A stretch of 64,000 nt of DNA from Nitrosomonas sp. (GCF_019635155.1 NZ_JAHBZY010000004.1:111981-175980), one strand, 5' to 3'. Numbered from the stretch's first letter, positions 37,719-48,984 are shown. Made by a program: numbers and translations. Notes: generated from the letters alone by a model not told the origin.

Positions 37719-38423
37719 GTGCAAATTCTAACTCAAACCTCCTGCATTCTTTGTGGCGCTCACACACAAGCAGATTTTTGCAAGCCTTGTCACGATCACC
37801 TTCCGCGTTTACCGGCACATCATTGTCCGGTTTGTCTTTGGCCGGTGCCAACGGCAGAAATTTGCGGCGCTTGCTTGAAAAAGCCGCCAGCGTTCACTCG
37901 CACCATCGCGGCGATGCGCTATGACTTCCCGGTCAACGCATTGATTCAATCATTAAAATACCAAAGCAACCTGGTCATCGCACCGATTCTCGCCAATCTT
38001 CTATTCACCCGTTTGCAGACGATTGTCACTAGACCGGATATCATCGTACCGATGCCATTGCATCCAATTCGTCTGCGCGAACGCGGATTTAACCAGGCAA
38101 TGGAAATCGGCCGGTATCTTGCACGGCAAATGAAAATTCCGCTGCTACCCGATTGCTGCAGCCGTATCAAGCATACGCCACCACAAGCCGGATTACCGTG
38201 GAAAGCACGGCAAAAAAATATCCGCAAAGCATTTGGCTGTACAATTGATTTATCGGGCAAACATGTCGCCGTGATTGATGATGTCATGACGACAGGCGCT
38301 TCATTGAATGAACTGGCCATCGTGTTGCGGCAACAAGGTGCTACCGAAATCAGCAATTGGGTTATTGCCAGAACCTTACCGGAATTGACTCAAACAACTT
38401 TCCATACCACATCACCATTGTAA
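37719..38423 (+). CDS. comF: ComF-family phosphoribosyltransferase-like protein
   Basis: 234 residues, starting with GTG. An N-terminal zinc-ribbon-like part has four CxxC-type pairs (CILC, CKPC, CPVC, CGAC). The C-terminal type I PRTase fold contains the PRPP loop [15 protein letters not shown]. ComF proteins are involved in DNA uptake and probably in ssDNA handling; orthologues in Gram-negatives are called GntX or ComF. It is divergent from bioB and ends 10 bases before trmL. Confidence 0.9.
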   Translation: MQILTQTSCILCGAHTQADFCKPCHDHLPRLPAHHCPVCLWPVPTAEICGACLKKPPAFTRTIAAMRYDFPVNALIQSLKYQSNLVIAPILANLLFTRLQTIVTRPDIIVPMPLHPIRLRERGFNQAMEIGRYLARQMKIPLLPDCCSRIKHTPPQAGLPWKARQKNIRKAFGCTIDLSGKHVAVIDDVMTTGASLNELAIVLRQQGATEISNWVIARTLPELTQTTFHTTSPL

Positions 38424-38433
38424 TTCAAACAGC

Positions 38434-38898
38434 ATGTTCAACATCGTCCTCCATCAACCTGAAATTCCACCGAACACTGGCAATATCATTCGTCTGTGTG
38501 CCAATACGGGCATGCAATTACATCTGATCAAGCCACTTGGTTTTCCGCTTCAAGACAAACAATTACTGCGTGCCGGGCTGGATTATCATGAATTTGCGCC
38601 GGTCAAAGTGCATGAGAACTGGAAGGCGTGTAGTCTGATGTTACAGAGTCAACGTATGTTCGCGGTGACAACAAAAGGCACGCAACATTACGACAAAGTC
38701 ATATACCAAGCTGGGGATATATTTGTGTTCGGCTCTGAAACACGAGGGTTACCTTTGCCGATTATGGAAACCTTCCCGGAGTCATATCGTATCCGGATAC
38801 CAATGGTAGCCACCAGCCGCAGTTTGAACCTATCCAACACGGTAGCGATCATTGCCTATGAGGCGTGGCGTCAGATCGGATTCCCGGGAGGAAGATAA
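38434..38898 (+). CDS. trmL: tRNA (cytidine(34)-2'-O)-methyltransferase
   Basis: SPOUT-fold enzyme that methylates the wobble position of tRNA-Leu isoacceptors. 154 residues. The family's knot motifs are clear: [20 protein letters not shown] at the N terminus, [16 protein letters not shown] in the middle and [18 protein letters not shown] at the end. It follows comF by 10 bases on the plus strand and is convergent with pilQ (8-base gap). Confidence 0.94.
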   Translation: MFNIVLHQPEIPPNTGNIIRLCANTGMQLHLIKPLGFPLQDKQLLRAGLDYHEFAPVKVHENWKACSLMLQSQRMFAVTTKGTQHYDKVIYQAGDIFVFGSETRGLPLPIMETFPESYRIRIPMVATSRSLNLSNTVAIIAYEAWRQIGFPGGR

Positions 38899-38906
38899 CA
38901 AGCAAG

Positions 38907-41027
38907 CTATTGTAAATTCAGATTATCACTCAGAATACGCGGCGTTACAAAAATCAACAGCTCGCGTTTGTCGTCTTGCTTGGAGGTATTCTTGAAAACA
39001 TTACCCAATACTGGAATATCACCCAGCATGGGTACTTTATTGACGACCTCATTCTCCGTCCGATCAAAAATTCCACCGATCACGACCGTTCCACCATTCT
39101 CGACCAGCACTTTCGTTGTCACTTGTTTAGTATTAATCGGAGGCGGCAAAAATTGATTGATTGGCGTACCAATCTGATCCTGGTTAACGCTTAATTCCAT
39201 GTCGATCTGGCCATTATGGGTAATAAGGGGCTTCACCCTTAAGCGCAGCGTCGCATCCATGAAACGAATACTCGTAGCACCGCTGCTGGTGGCTTGTTGG
39301 TAAGGAACCCGGTCACCTTGCTCAATGATCGCCTCGATTCCATGCGCGGTTACGACACGCGGACTGGCGATTACTCTACCTTTCCTGTCTGTCTCCAATG
39401 CCGACAGTTCCAGATTGATCAAACGGCCATTGTTGATTTTCATCAAACTTAATCCAAGCGCTGCAGGACCGCCCAGTAATCCGGTAGCCGCAGCGGCCGG
39501 CAAATTGACATTGAGGTTATCCGTCCCCCCTACCGCGCCTCCTCCGGCAAGCTCACTCGATCCGGCCGCGCTACCAGAAATCCCGAGCCTTTGGCCACCC
39601 AAACCCGTGGCGTTCTGAATCCCGAAACGCGCACCTAAATTCCGGCTGAAAGTCTCGATCGCTTCCACGATACGCGCTTCAATCATCACTTGTCTTTCAA
39701 AAACATCCAGTTTATGGATACGTTTTCTGATTTCATCCAACCGGGCCGGAATATCGGTGACGGTTATCGTATTGCTGATTTCATCAATATTGATGGTGCC
39801 ACGTTGACTGAGCATTCCCTCAAACGACATCGAATTCACCCGGCGATGATTCAAATGGTAAATTTCCGAGCGCAGCGGCGCCAATTCTGTTATTTGCATT
39901 TTAGCTTCAAGGTCCAGCAATTCTCTATCCGCCATCTCTTTACGGGGTGCCACAAAAATTACGTTACCGGTCTTCCGTTTATCCAAATCGTGCGCTTGAA
40001 GCACAATATCCAGCGCCTGATCCCACGGTACATCTTTGAGACGTAATGTCAGATTTCCACTGACCGAATCACTGGCGATAATATTCAAATTCGTAAAATC
40101 CGCGATAACTTGCAGAACCGCTCTTACTTCCACATCCTGAAAATTCAGCGAAAGCCTTTCGCCGGTATACCCGCCATAAACACGTTTCCTTCTGGCTTGT
40201 TCTTCTTCATCTTCCGATAATGCGCGCACCTCCAATACAAATCGTGTTCCGGATTGCCGCGCGGAATGTTCCCAGCGGCCACCGGCCTTAACCAGCATCC
40301 GAACATTATCGCCTTTCTTGAATGCTTCAATGGTATGAACCGGTGTTGCAAAATCCATCACGTCGAAACGCCTCATCAAGCTGGAGGGAAGCAATGTATC
40401 GAAAAATTCGACGATAATGTCATCACCTTGTTGCTGCACATCGACACTCATGCCTGCTTTGGTCACGTCAACTTCAATGCGCCCCTCGCCACCGGGTCCT
40501 CTTCGAAAATCGATATCCTGCAAACTATTCATCCGTTTATCCGGTGTTTCCTCGGCAAAACGAACCACTGTGTTGGTTGCCAGGTTCTCCGCTACGCTGA
40601 CTAATCTAATCAATACAACATTATCTTCGGCATGTATCTCGTGACGCATCAATCTTGCCAAATTCAATACCACCCGTGTCCGGTCACCCACTTGAATGAT
40701 ATTTGCACTGCGAAGATCACCTTCCGCAGCTTCCTGCACATTCTTACCTAATTTATTGGATATATTATAGAAATCAAAATAAATCCGGTGAGGGTTGTCG
40801 AGCACCACACCAACAGGAAGGTTTGCTAACGGTTTATCCAGGGTCAGCTTGGCAATTACCTCGCCATTCAGAAAAGTTGAAAGGTCAAATGCTCGAATAC
40901 TGTTCTGTACTACATCCGCCGTTGCAGTTTGCACAGTAATGAATAATGTTGATATACAAAACATCCATATCGTTATCACTGCACCCGTGCTATAATTTTT
41001 TGTTATCAATAGCTGCATGACCCTCAT
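38907..41027 (-). CDS. pilQ: Type IV pilus secretin PilQ
   Basis: Forms the outer-membrane pore through which pili pass. 706 residues with a signal peptide; an ATG at 41018 is an equally good start. Two AMIN-type domains (about residues 40-260) bind peptidoglycan; N0/STN (SLNFQDVEVRAVLQVIADF, about 295-345) and N1 domains follow, then the secretin barrel with an insertion rich in glycine and alanine (about 495-535), and the signature VVIGGIFDRTENEVVNKVPM with GDIPVLGNVFK near the end. The stop lies eight bases from trmL. It is the last gene of pilMNOPQ. Confidence 0.96.
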   Translation of the reverse strand: MRVMQLLITKNYSTGAVITIWMFCISTLFITVQTATADVVQNSIRAFDLSTFLNGEVIAKLTLDKPLANLPVGVVLDNPHRIYFDFYNISNKLGKNVQEAAEGDLRSANIIQVGDRTRVVLNLARLMRHEIHAEDNVVLIRLVSVAENLATNTVVRFAEETPDKRMNSLQDIDFRRGPGGEGRIEVDVTKAGMSVDVQQQGDDIIVEFFDTLLPSSLMRRFDVMDFATPVHTIEAFKKGDNVRMLVKAGGRWEHSARQSGTRFVLEVRALSEDEEEQARRKRVYGGYTGERLSLNFQDVEVRAVLQVIADFTNLNIIASDSVSGNLTLRLKDVPWDQALDIVLQAHDLDKRKTGNVIFVAPRKEMADRELLDLEAKMQITELAPLRSEIYHLNHRRVNSMSFEGMLSQRGTINIDEISNTITVTDIPARLDEIRKRIHKLDVFERQVMIEARIVEAIETFSRNLGARFGIQNATGLGGQRLGISGSAAGSSELAGGGAVGGTDNLNVNLPAAAATGLLGGPAALGLSLMKINNGRLINLELSALETDRKGRVIASPRVVTAHGIEAIIEQGDRVPYQQATSSGATSIRFMDATLRLRVKPLITHNGQIDMELSVNQDQIGTPINQFLPPPINTKQVTTKVLVENGGTVVIGGIFDRTENEVVNKVPMLGDIPVLGNVFKNTSKQDDKRELLIFVTPRILSDNLNLQ

Positions 41028-41028
41028 C

Positions 41029-41547
41029 CTAATTTTTTAGCATCAATACACTTGTTCTTTCAACCCATTCATTAGCACCTTCCTGAATTATTTCCAATAG
41101 TTTAATTTCCGATTCAGAGACTTCATTAATTCTCCCAAAGTTTTGACCCACGTAATTTCCAATTTTTACACGATGCAGTATGCCTTCCGGGGATTTAATC
41201 AGCGCGTAAATCAAATTATGCTGTTGCAAAGAACCGACCATTGCCAAACTTTCCAATGGATAAGATTCCAATACTTCTTTACGGCGGTTCAGATCAGGTC
41301 GAATTTCACTCATGCTTGGAAACACTTGATCATTTTGTCGGGGGGCGAAAGGGTTGGGCGCATCAAATGCCATATAGGTAAAAGGCTTATAGGGCTTGAC
41401 TTCCGGCAGCGAATCAATTTGTCCATGTAACCCCTCTCCCGAGTTATGGATAAACACTTCAAGATCACTATAGTCATTTTGCTGACACGCAGTAAGTAGA
41501 AATTGAATCGTTATGAGCAATACTAGCAGGAATGTATTTTTTAGCAT
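41029..41547 (-). CDS. pilP: Type IV pilus lipoprotein PilP
   Basis: Inner-membrane lipoprotein that links the PilMNO complex to the PilQ secretin. 172 residues with a lipoprotein signal ending LLTACQQN. The C-terminal beta domain has the family pattern MVGSLQQHNLIYALIKSPEG then HRVKIGNYVGQNFGRINEVS. It is one base from pilQ and three bases from pilO. Confidence 0.94.
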   Translation of the reverse strand: MLKNTFLLVLLITIQFLLTACQQNDYSDLEVFIHNSGEGLHGQIDSLPEVKPYKPFTYMAFDAPNPFAPRQNDQVFPSMSEIRPDLNRRKEVLESYPLESLAMVGSLQQHNLIYALIKSPEGILHRVKIGNYVGQNFGRINEVSESEIKLLEIIQEGANEWVERTSVLMLKN

Positions 41548-41550
41548 AAT

Positions 41551-42168
41551 TTATCTATTTTCAGCCTGTTTTGTCATTTCCCCTTCGTCCAAATAGCGAA
41601 ATGTCTTTGCAACGGCATCCAAAATCAGTTTTCCATCATTCCCGGGTTTGATATTAATATCATTGAGGGTCACAATACGCGATAATTGCGCGATATCACT
41701 GGCAAAAGCACCAAACGCGTGATAGTCACCGGTTACACGAATCGCAACCGGGAGTTCCGCATAAAAGGCATTAACCGTTTCCTGAGTTGCGGGCTTAAAT
41801 AATTCAAATTGCAGACCTCTACCTAAGCCAGCTTGGTTAATATCGATCAACAGCGCTTCCATTTCGGATTTATCCGGAAGCTGCCGCAATAAAGTACCCA
41901 ATGATTGTTCAATTTCTTTCAACTGTTCACGCATCGCCGGTAAATTCACCGCACTACGCTTTTTAATCAAATAGGTATTTTTTAATGTTTCCTCTTCCGC
42001 TTGAATCCTCTCAAGTGTTTCAAGTTCCTCCTGCCAGATCAGAAAATGGCCTGTAACGACAATCGCGATCAATAAAATTATTAGTGCTGCAATTTTAAAA
42101 GCCGCCGGCCAGTCCCCAGCCCGATTGATATCAAGCTGGCGCAACTCCATCAGTAGATTTTCCATCAT
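41551..42168 (-). CDS. pilO: Type IV pilus inner-membrane protein PilO
   Basis: Partner of PilN in the alignment subcomplex. 205 residues: a short cytoplasmic start, one membrane segment (AALIILLIAIVVTGHFLIW), a coiled-coil stretch (about 50-95) and a ferredoxin-like periplasmic domain with LPDKSEMEALLIDINQAGLG and PVAIRVTGDYHAFGAFASDI. Two adjacent ATGs could start it. It follows pilN by nine bases. Confidence 0.94.
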   Translation of the reverse strand: MMENLLMELRQLDINRAGDWPAAFKIAALIILLIAIVVTGHFLIWQEELETLERIQAEEETLKNTYLIKKRSAVNLPAMREQLKEIEQSLGTLLRQLPDKSEMEALLIDINQAGLGRGLQFELFKPATQETVNAFYAELPVAIRVTGDYHAFGAFASDIAQLSRIVTLNDINIKPGNDGKLILDAVAKTFRYLDEGEMTKQAENR

Positions 42169-42177
42169 GCCCCTAAC

Positions 42178-42762
42178 TCATCCATTTATACTCTGAGAAG
42201 AATTCTGCGCATCATCAATCGTGGTGCGACGTAATTGAATTTTCAGGTTGAACTCGTTTTGACGCACATTATCTTGGGTCATGGCTTTTATTTCGATTAA
42301 TAACGGTGACTTAAGCCACGGTGAGGATTCCAGGTTACGCATTAATGCCGACACTCTTGCATTCGATTGTGCATAACCCATCAGGGTGATATCGTGATCA
42401 TTCTGCTGAATGCTTTGCAAATACACGCCATCCGGCAATAATCTAACCAGTTGATCCAATAAATACACCACTTCGGAACGACTATTCTGCAGTGTTTCGA
42501 CAACCTGCTTGCGTGACAGCAATTCTTGAATCTGAGATTTAATATTTCTAATTTCTGTAATCTCTTGATCCAATAGCGCAGTCTGATCACTCAGATATTT
42601 GTTACGGCTATTCTGATATTCGACTTCCCCCTCGATTATCGAATAAACACTCCAGACGATCGCGATCCCCAAAATACTGACCAATCCCGCCAAGATAGCA
42701 ATCTGTTGTTGCTTCGCCTTACGTTTCAGCTCGCGATGCGGCAGTAAATTAATACGAATCAT
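42178..42762 (-). CDS. pilN: Type IV pilus inner-membrane protein PilN
   Basis: Binds PilM through the N-terminal INLLPHRE motif and pairs with PilO. 194 residues from the ATG at 42762, because MIRINLLPHRELKRK is the conserved N terminus. One membrane segment (IAILAGLVSILGIAIVWSVY) is followed by a coiled coil and a ferredoxin-like domain. The start overlaps the pilM stop (ATGA), so translation is coupled. Confidence 0.94.
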   Translation of the reverse strand: MIRINLLPHRELKRKAKQQQIAILAGLVSILGIAIVWSVYSIIEGEVEYQNSRNKYLSDQTALLDQEITEIRNIKSQIQELLSRKQVVETLQNSRSEVVYLLDQLVRLLPDGVYLQSIQQNDHDITLMGYAQSNARVSALMRNLESSPWLKSPLLIEIKAMTQDNVRQNEFNLKIQLRRTTIDDAQNSSQSING

Positions 42763-43859
42763 GATGGATCGAAACTGCGTAACGCTAAGCCACAAGCAAC
42801 TAACAAAGAGGGAGCATCAAGATTGAGCTGGCGCGGGATAATCCGACTTGATAACTCCATCGCTGAAAAAGGATTTACAACTAGTGTGCTTACTTGAGTA
42901 CGTGTCGAAATGATTGCATCCAGGCCAGGAATTACTGCACTGCCGCCCGCCAAGAAAATATAATTAACTTCCGTATATTGCGTTGAAGTGAAAAAGAATT
43001 GGATTGCGCGCATCACCTCAATCGCCAACGTTTCGCAAAATGGCTGCAATACTTCAGCATTATAGTTCTCGGGCAAGCCACCATTCCGCTTGGCCGTTTC
43101 TGATGCTTCCAATGAAAGGTTAAATTGATTATGAATTTCCTGAGTCAGTTGATTACCACCGAAAGGTTGATCTCGTGTATATAATGATTCGCCGTTGAGC
43201 AACACATTTATTTTCATCACTGTTGCCCCAATATCGACCAACGCTATCACTTGGTCTTTTCCATTCCCGGGTAATTGGTTCAATGTCAATTCGAGTGCTG
43301 CTTGCGCTGCATAAGGTTCAACATCCACTACAACTGCTTTTAGACCCGCAGCTACAGCAGTCGCCACACGATCTTCGACTTTTTCTTTTCGCGATGCTGC
43401 AATGAGTACTTCCACTTCTTCAGGGTTATCAGGAGCAGTCTTTGTCACTTGAAAATCCAGATCCACCTCATTTAAGGGAAAAGGGATATACTGACTGGCT
43501 TCGTTTTCAACCTGAAAAACCAGATCGTCTTCTCGTTGACCGGCCGGAACGATAATTTTTTTGGTAATTACATCCGTTGCGGGAAGTGCAAGTGCCACAT
43601 TCTTTTGTTTCGTGCCCATTCGCTTCCAGCCGCGTTGCAAACTCTCACTGACAGCTTCCATATTCACGATATCACCGTCAAGCACGGCATCGGTCGGTAA
43701 GGATTCTATCGCATACCGCTCAATTCGATAGGTCAGATCATTACCGGCACGGGATAATTCGACCAATTTCACCGCAGAAGAACTTATGTCCACACCAATT
43801 AATACCGGAGGTTTTATCTTAAAGAAGTCAAAATTGATGTCAAAATTTCCCTTGAACAT
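42759..43859 (-). CDS. pilM: Type IV pilus assembly protein PilM (actin-like)
   Basis: Cytoplasmic actin-fold ATPase-like protein that docks to PilN. 366 residues with the phosphate loop LIGVDISSSAVKLVEL and the second GVDIGATVMKINV-type strand (VDIGATVMKINVLLNGE), plus the adenosine motif FLAGGSAVIPGLDAII. First gene of the pil operon; divergent from mrcA, an old arrangement in beta- and gammaproteobacteria. Confidence 0.95.
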   Translation of the reverse strand: MFKGNFDINFDFFKIKPPVLIGVDISSSAVKLVELSRAGNDLTYRIERYAIESLPTDAVLDGDIVNMEAVSESLQRGWKRMGTKQKNVALALPATDVITKKIIVPAGQREDDLVFQVENEASQYIPFPLNEVDLDFQVTKTAPDNPEEVEVLIAASRKEKVEDRVATAVAAGLKAVVVDVEPYAAQAALELTLNQLPGNGKDQVIALVDIGATVMKINVLLNGESLYTRDQPFGGNQLTQEIHNQFNLSLEASETAKRNGGLPENYNAEVLQPFCETLAIEVMRAIQFFFTSTQYTEVNYIFLAGGSAVIPGLDAIISTRTQVSTLVVNPFSAMELSSRIIPRQLNLDAPSLLVACGLALRSFDPS

Positions 43860-43943
43860 TGGTCTAATAGAAGCGATACTTTAAAGATATCATAATAATA
43901 TTGTGAATTTATATGAACTCTTTTGAAGAATCCATTGAATTTA

Positions 43944-43970
43944 TTCAGTATACTAAATAAGTACACTGAA
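43944..43970. promoter_or_regulatory. Inverted repeat between pilM and mrcA
   Basis: TTCAGTATACT-AAATA-AGTACACTGAA: 11-base arms with one mismatch around a 5-base spacer, in the 224-base divergent promoter region. Its size and symmetry fit a dimeric regulator's operator for pilM and/or mrcA. No known regulator consensus was recognised. Confidence 0.5.
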
Positions 43971-44083
43971 CAACAAAAATTTGATTCTGCCAGAGTTTAG
44001 GAAATTTTATTTAAAGAAAAGCGATAGATATCCCCCCTATAACTTTCCATTCTCTCAAACCCATCATTGATTAATTGTAATTC

Positions 44084-46405
44084 ATGCTAGCCCGCTGGTT
44101 GTTTTATCTTTTCATCTCGGTTTCCGCTGCTGGATTCATTGGTATTTTGATGGCCGGTTTTGCGGCACTGGTCATTTATTCCAATTTACCCTCGTTAGAA
44201 ACACTGACTGATTATCGTCCCAAAATCCCTTTGCGCATCTATAGCGACGAAGGCTTATTGATCGGAGAATTCGGCGCTGAACGCAGAAACGTAGTGAGTA
44301 TCTCTGAAGTCCCTATTCATCTCAAGCAAGCGATTCTGGCGGCGGAAGATGATCGCTTTTATGAGCACGGCGGGGTCGATTATCTCGGCGTGTTACGTGC
44401 CGCTTATTCTAATTTTGCCTCGGGTGCGGTCCGGCAAGGCGCAAGCACTATCACGATGCAAGTAGCCCGGAATTTCTTTCTTACTCGAGAGAAAACTTTT
44501 ACGAGAAAGCTCAGCGAAGCTTTGCTGGCTTTTAAAATTGAACATAACCTCACAAAAGATAAAATACTGGAACTCTACATTAACCAAATTTATCTCGGAC
44601 AACGTAGTTATGGTTTCGCGGCGGCTGCACAAACCTACTTTGGTAAATCGTTACAGGAAATCGATATTGCGGAAGCCGCTATGTTAGCGGGACTACCTAA
44701 AGCGCCTTCTGGTTATAATCCTATTAGCAATCCTAAGCGCGCCAAAAGCAGACAATTATATGTATTAGGGCGTTTACATAAGCTAAATCATATTTCAAGC
44801 CAGGAGCTTAGTGAATTAGAAAAACAACCCATCTCCATTAAAAAACAAACGGCCGTATTTGCGATGCCGGCTGACTACGTTGCCGAAATGGTTCGTCAAG
44901 TGATTTACGATCGTTATCAAGAAGAAGCCTATAATAAAGGTATTAAGGTATATACAACCATCCGCAGGCTTGATCAAGAGGCTGCCTATCAGGCTTTGAG
45001 AAAAAATGTTCTTGAATACGACAGGCGTCGAGGCTATCGTGGTCCGGAAGCTTATATCGATTTACTCAAGAATGGGACGAATCAGGAAAAAACTCTTGAT
45101 GATGCTTTGGATGAGGTAAGTGATAGCGATAGTATTTATGCGGCCATCGCATTATCCGTTAAGCCCAATGTAGTTCAAGCATACCGAAAAGGCGGAGAAA
45201 TTGTTGAGATAACAGGCGAAGGCCTGAAATTTGCGCAAAAATTTCTTACTGACAAAAAGGAACCTGGAAAAAAATACATTATTCCAGGTGCATTGATTCG
45301 AATTCAAAAAGAAAATAATCGATGGCATATCACTCAACTTCCAGAAGTAGAAGCGGCGCTCGTCTCACTAGATCCAAACGATGGCGCGATTCGCGCTTTA
45401 ATGGGTGGTTTCGATTTCCAGAAAAATCAATTCAATCATGTAACGCAAGCTTGGCGACAACCTGGTTCCAGCTTTAAACCTTTCATTTACTCCGCAGCTC
45501 TGGAGAAAGGGTTTACTCCTGCCACGATCATAAATGATGCACCGCTTTCTTTTAATGCGACTCAAACCGGAAGCAAACCTTGGGAGCCCCGTAATTTTGA
45601 TGGAAAATTTGATGGACCAATGCGCATGCGCACCGCACTAGTCAAATCGAAAAACCTTATATCCATTCGAATTCTTCAGGCAATCGGTATTCACTATGCA
45701 CAAGACTACATTACTCGATTCGGTTTCGATGCTGCACTTCACCCTCCCTATTTGCCCATGGCTCTGGGATCTGGTTCGGTTACCCCTATGCAAATGGCAG
45801 TAGGTTACGCTGTGTTCGCTAATGGCGGCTTTCGTGTCGCACCTTATTTCATAAAAAGAATTGAAGACGAGAAAGGCACTGTGCTTGAACAATTTCAACC
45901 AATCACCGCCACAACGGGAGCCAAGCGTGTAATTGATCCGCGAAATGCATTTATCATGACTAACATGATGCAAGATGTCATTAATTATGGTACAGCCGTC
46001 AAAGCAAAACAATTAGGACGCACTGATTTGGCAGGTAAAACCGGCACCACGAGCAATTTTATAGATGCATGGTTTTGCGGTTATCAAAAAGACTTGGTAA
46101 CGATTGCATGGACAGGTTACGATGAACCGAAATCACTAGGGAATAATGAAACCGGCGGGCGTGTGGCATTACCAATTTGGATGGATTATATGGGGCCGGT
46201 TCTCAAAGGTGTTCCGGTCGCAGAATATAAACCGCCCAATGCTGTTATTGCTGCAAAAATCAACTCAAGTTCTGGATTTAGAGATCCGTCGGGTGATATT
46301 TCAGAATTTTTCTTTAGCGAACAATTGCCGCCGCTGACTGATATTCCACCTGTTGAAGATCATGTTTCACCATCAACAAGAGATCTGAGAGATCAATTAT
46401 TCTGA
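44084..46405 (+). CDS. mrcA: Penicillin-binding protein 1A (bifunctional class A PBP)
   Basis: Polymerises glycan strands and cross-links peptides of peptidoglycan. 773 residues. An N-terminal membrane anchor (about residues 2-33) is followed by the GT51 glycosyltransferase domain with EDDRFYEHGGVD (about 88-99) and RKLSEALLAFKIEHNLTKD, an OB-like insertion, and the transpeptidase domain with SSFKP (SxxK, near 462), SKN and KTGTTSNFIDAW (near 651). No Shine-Dalgarno is obvious before the ATG. Divergent from pilM and convergent with hemB (four bases). Confidence 0.96.
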   Translation: MLARWLFYLFISVSAAGFIGILMAGFAALVIYSNLPSLETLTDYRPKIPLRIYSDEGLLIGEFGAERRNVVSISEVPIHLKQAILAAEDDRFYEHGGVDYLGVLRAAYSNFASGAVRQGASTITMQVARNFFLTREKTFTRKLSEALLAFKIEHNLTKDKILELYINQIYLGQRSYGFAAAAQTYFGKSLQEIDIAEAAMLAGLPKAPSGYNPISNPKRAKSRQLYVLGRLHKLNHISSQELSELEKQPISIKKQTAVFAMPADYVAEMVRQVIYDRYQEEAYNKGIKVYTTIRRLDQEAAYQALRKNVLEYDRRRGYRGPEAYIDLLKNGTNQEKTLDDALDEVSDSDSIYAAIALSVKPNVVQAYRKGGEIVEITGEGLKFAQKFLTDKKEPGKKYIIPGALIRIQKENNRWHITQLPEVEAALVSLDPNDGAIRALMGGFDFQKNQFNHVTQAWRQPGSSFKPFIYSAALEKGFTPATIINDAPLSFNATQTGSKPWEPRNFDGKFDGPMRMRTALVKSKNLISIRILQAIGIHYAQDYITRFGFDAALHPPYLPMALGSGSVTPMQMAVGYAVFANGGFRVAPYFIKRIEDEKGTVLEQFQPITATTGAKRVIDPRNAFIMTNMMQDVINYGTAVKAKQLGRTDLAGKTGTTSNFIDAWFCGYQKDLVTIAWTGYDEPKSLGNNETGGRVALPIWMDYMGPVLKGVPVAEYKPPNAVIAAKINSSSGFRDPSGDISEFFFSEQLPPLTDIPPVEDHVSPSTRDLRDQLF

Positions 46406-46409
46406 AATA

Positions 46410-47441
<1,032 letters not shown>

Positions 47442-47469
47442 CTAAAAATGGGGAACTAATTCTATCATT

Positions 47470-47589
47470 TTGTCCTCTCATAAACGGACAATCTTGATCG
47501 TCCCCCTGTCTTTCCTCCCTGAGACGGGGTCTTAAGTGATATTAAGACGACTCCCCCCGGTTTTACTCCCCTTTAGCCGGGGTTCTTTT
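47470..47589. other. Array of four inverted repeats between engB and hemB
   Basis: In 120 bases: TTGTCC/GGACAA (47470-47491), CCCC-t-GTCT/AGACGGGG (47503-47529), GTCTTAA/TTAAGAC (47529-47548, perfect) and CCCCGG/CCGGGG (47555-47582), the last followed on the plus strand by TTCTTTT. The second and third share one base. The G/C-rich arms stand out in an A+T-rich neighbourhood. It could be a hemB 5' leader RNA, a terminator for engB, or a small non-autonomous repeat. Confidence 0.6.
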
Positions 47590-47610
47590 CGAGTCGAATC
47601 ATCTATCTGG

Positions 47611-48207
47611 TTACTCGTCATTAAACCACCCATCAATAACTGAAAATGCAGTATCAACGCCTAAGGCTGATTGGCTCGAAAATAACTGTACACTACAATT
47701 GGAATAAGCAGTACCAAGATACGTATTTACTTCCTTTAATGTGCTGTTTGCCTGTTGTTTACTAAGTTTATCAGCTTTCGTCAACAAAATATGAACGGCT
47801 TTTCCTCTTGGCGTAAACCAATCCAGCATTCTAATATCTAATGTTTTCAAAGGATGGCGAATATCCATGATTAATATCAATCCCTTTAAGGATTGGCGAG
47901 TCTGTAAATAGTTTTCTAAGACTTTTTGCCAATGTTGTATCACCGAAGCTGGTACTTTCGCATAACCGTATCCAGGTAAGTCAACCAGAAACTTCCCAGT
48001 ATTTACTTGGAAAAAATTAATATGTTGTGTCCTTCCAGGGGTTTTACTTACAAAAGCCAGACGATTCTGGTTTGTTAAGGTATTAATAACACTTGATTTA
48101 CCAGCATTTGATCTCCCAGCAAACGCAATTTCGACGCCTGCTGGTGGAGGCAAATCCCGTTCTTCATAAGCAGACGTAAAAAAAGAAACATTGTGGAAAA
48201 GAGGCAT
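47611..48207 (-). CDS. engB: Ribosome biogenesis GTP-binding protein EngB/YsxC
   Basis: Essential GTPase for 50S subunit assembly. 198 residues from the ATG at 48207, which matches the usual N terminus; a GTG at 48222 overlapping the coaX stop (GTGA) is the alternative. G motifs: [16 protein letters not shown] (G1), [12 protein letters not shown] (G2), [11 protein letters not shown] (G3), LTKADKLS (G4), FSSQSALG (G5). Last gene of birA-coaX-engB. Confidence 0.94.
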   Translation of the reverse strand: MPLFHNVSFFTSAYEERDLPPPAGVEIAFAGRSNAGKSSVINTLTNQNRLAFVSKTPGRTQHINFFQVNTGKFLVDLPGYGYAKVPASVIQHWQKVLENYLQTRQSLKGLILIMDIRHPLKTLDIRMLDWFTPRGKAVHILLTKADKLSKQQANSTLKEVNTYLGTAYSNCSVQLFSSQSALGVDTAFSVIDGWFNDE

Positions 48208-48218
48208 ACGATCAGTTA

Positions 48219-48977
48219 TCACTCATATTTTTTACGACTAAACATAATATCATTAGCAATAATGACAAGCCCTTCCATAACCAAGTTATCTATGCTCTCC
48301 ACAGGTATTTTAAAAAATGGGATAAGTTCAGCACAGCCCCCCCCGCTAACGAAACACTTCAAGTTTGGTGATTTCAATTTTTCAGAAATTATCTGATAAA
48401 TACGCTCAATCGCACCCAATACACAATGCATTAAGCCACTATGCACAGCATCATCTGTCGTTTGAGGGAAAGTTTGAAAAAAACCGATTCGTAAATTTTT
48501 TAATTGTGTTCTTGATTGTAAGCAGTCACGCATTGAGTGTGCGCTAGGTAAAATTACTCCACCAAGAAATTCTCCTGCATCAGAGAGTGCATCAATGGTA
48601 ACTGCAGTACCAACATTCACTACCAAGCAGGCTTTGTGATGAGTATTCCAGGCCGCAATAAGAGCAGCCCAACGATCGCTTCCTAGTTGATCTGGCAGGT
48701 GATAACCATTAAAGACTTCACATTGAAATGTTCCCGCACGTAACCAATAGGGATTTATAGGCCATAACGATATTATTTCCTCAATATCGCTTTTTGAAAT
48801 ATTATCAGTCACGTGGGAAATGATAATAAACAAAGGGCACGGCAGTCTTTCAAAAACATTCGATAAAGAGATAATTTCCGCATTCGCGATTTCTCCCTTA
48901 GCTAACCATGAATCCTCTTGATAAAAACCCCATTTAAAATAAGAGTTACCAGAATCGATAACTAAAATTCTTGACAT
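48219..48977 (-). CDS. coaX: Type III pantothenate kinase
   Basis: Phosphorylates pantothenate in CoA synthesis; ASKHA fold, not feedback-inhibited by CoA in known members. 252 residues. The phosphate motif [11 protein letters not shown] lies at residues 7-17 and the catalytic region contains [15 protein letters not shown] and [15 protein letters not shown] with [11 protein letters not shown]. It starts eight bases after the birA stop; birA-coaX adjacency is common in betaproteobacteria and both serve cofactors. Confidence 0.94.
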   Translation of the reverse strand: MSRILVIDSGNSYFKWGFYQEDSWLAKGEIANAEIISLSNVFERLPCPLFIIISHVTDNISKSDIEEIISLWPINPYWLRAGTFQCEVFNGYHLPDQLGSDRWAALIAAWNTHHKACLVVNVGTAVTIDALSDAGEFLGGVILPSAHSMRDCLQSRTQLKNLRIGFFQTFPQTTDDAVHSGLMHCVLGAIERIYQIISEKLKSPNLKCFVSGGGCAELIPFFKIPVESIDNLVMEGLVIIANDIMFSRKKYE

Positions 48978-48984
48978 TAATAAA

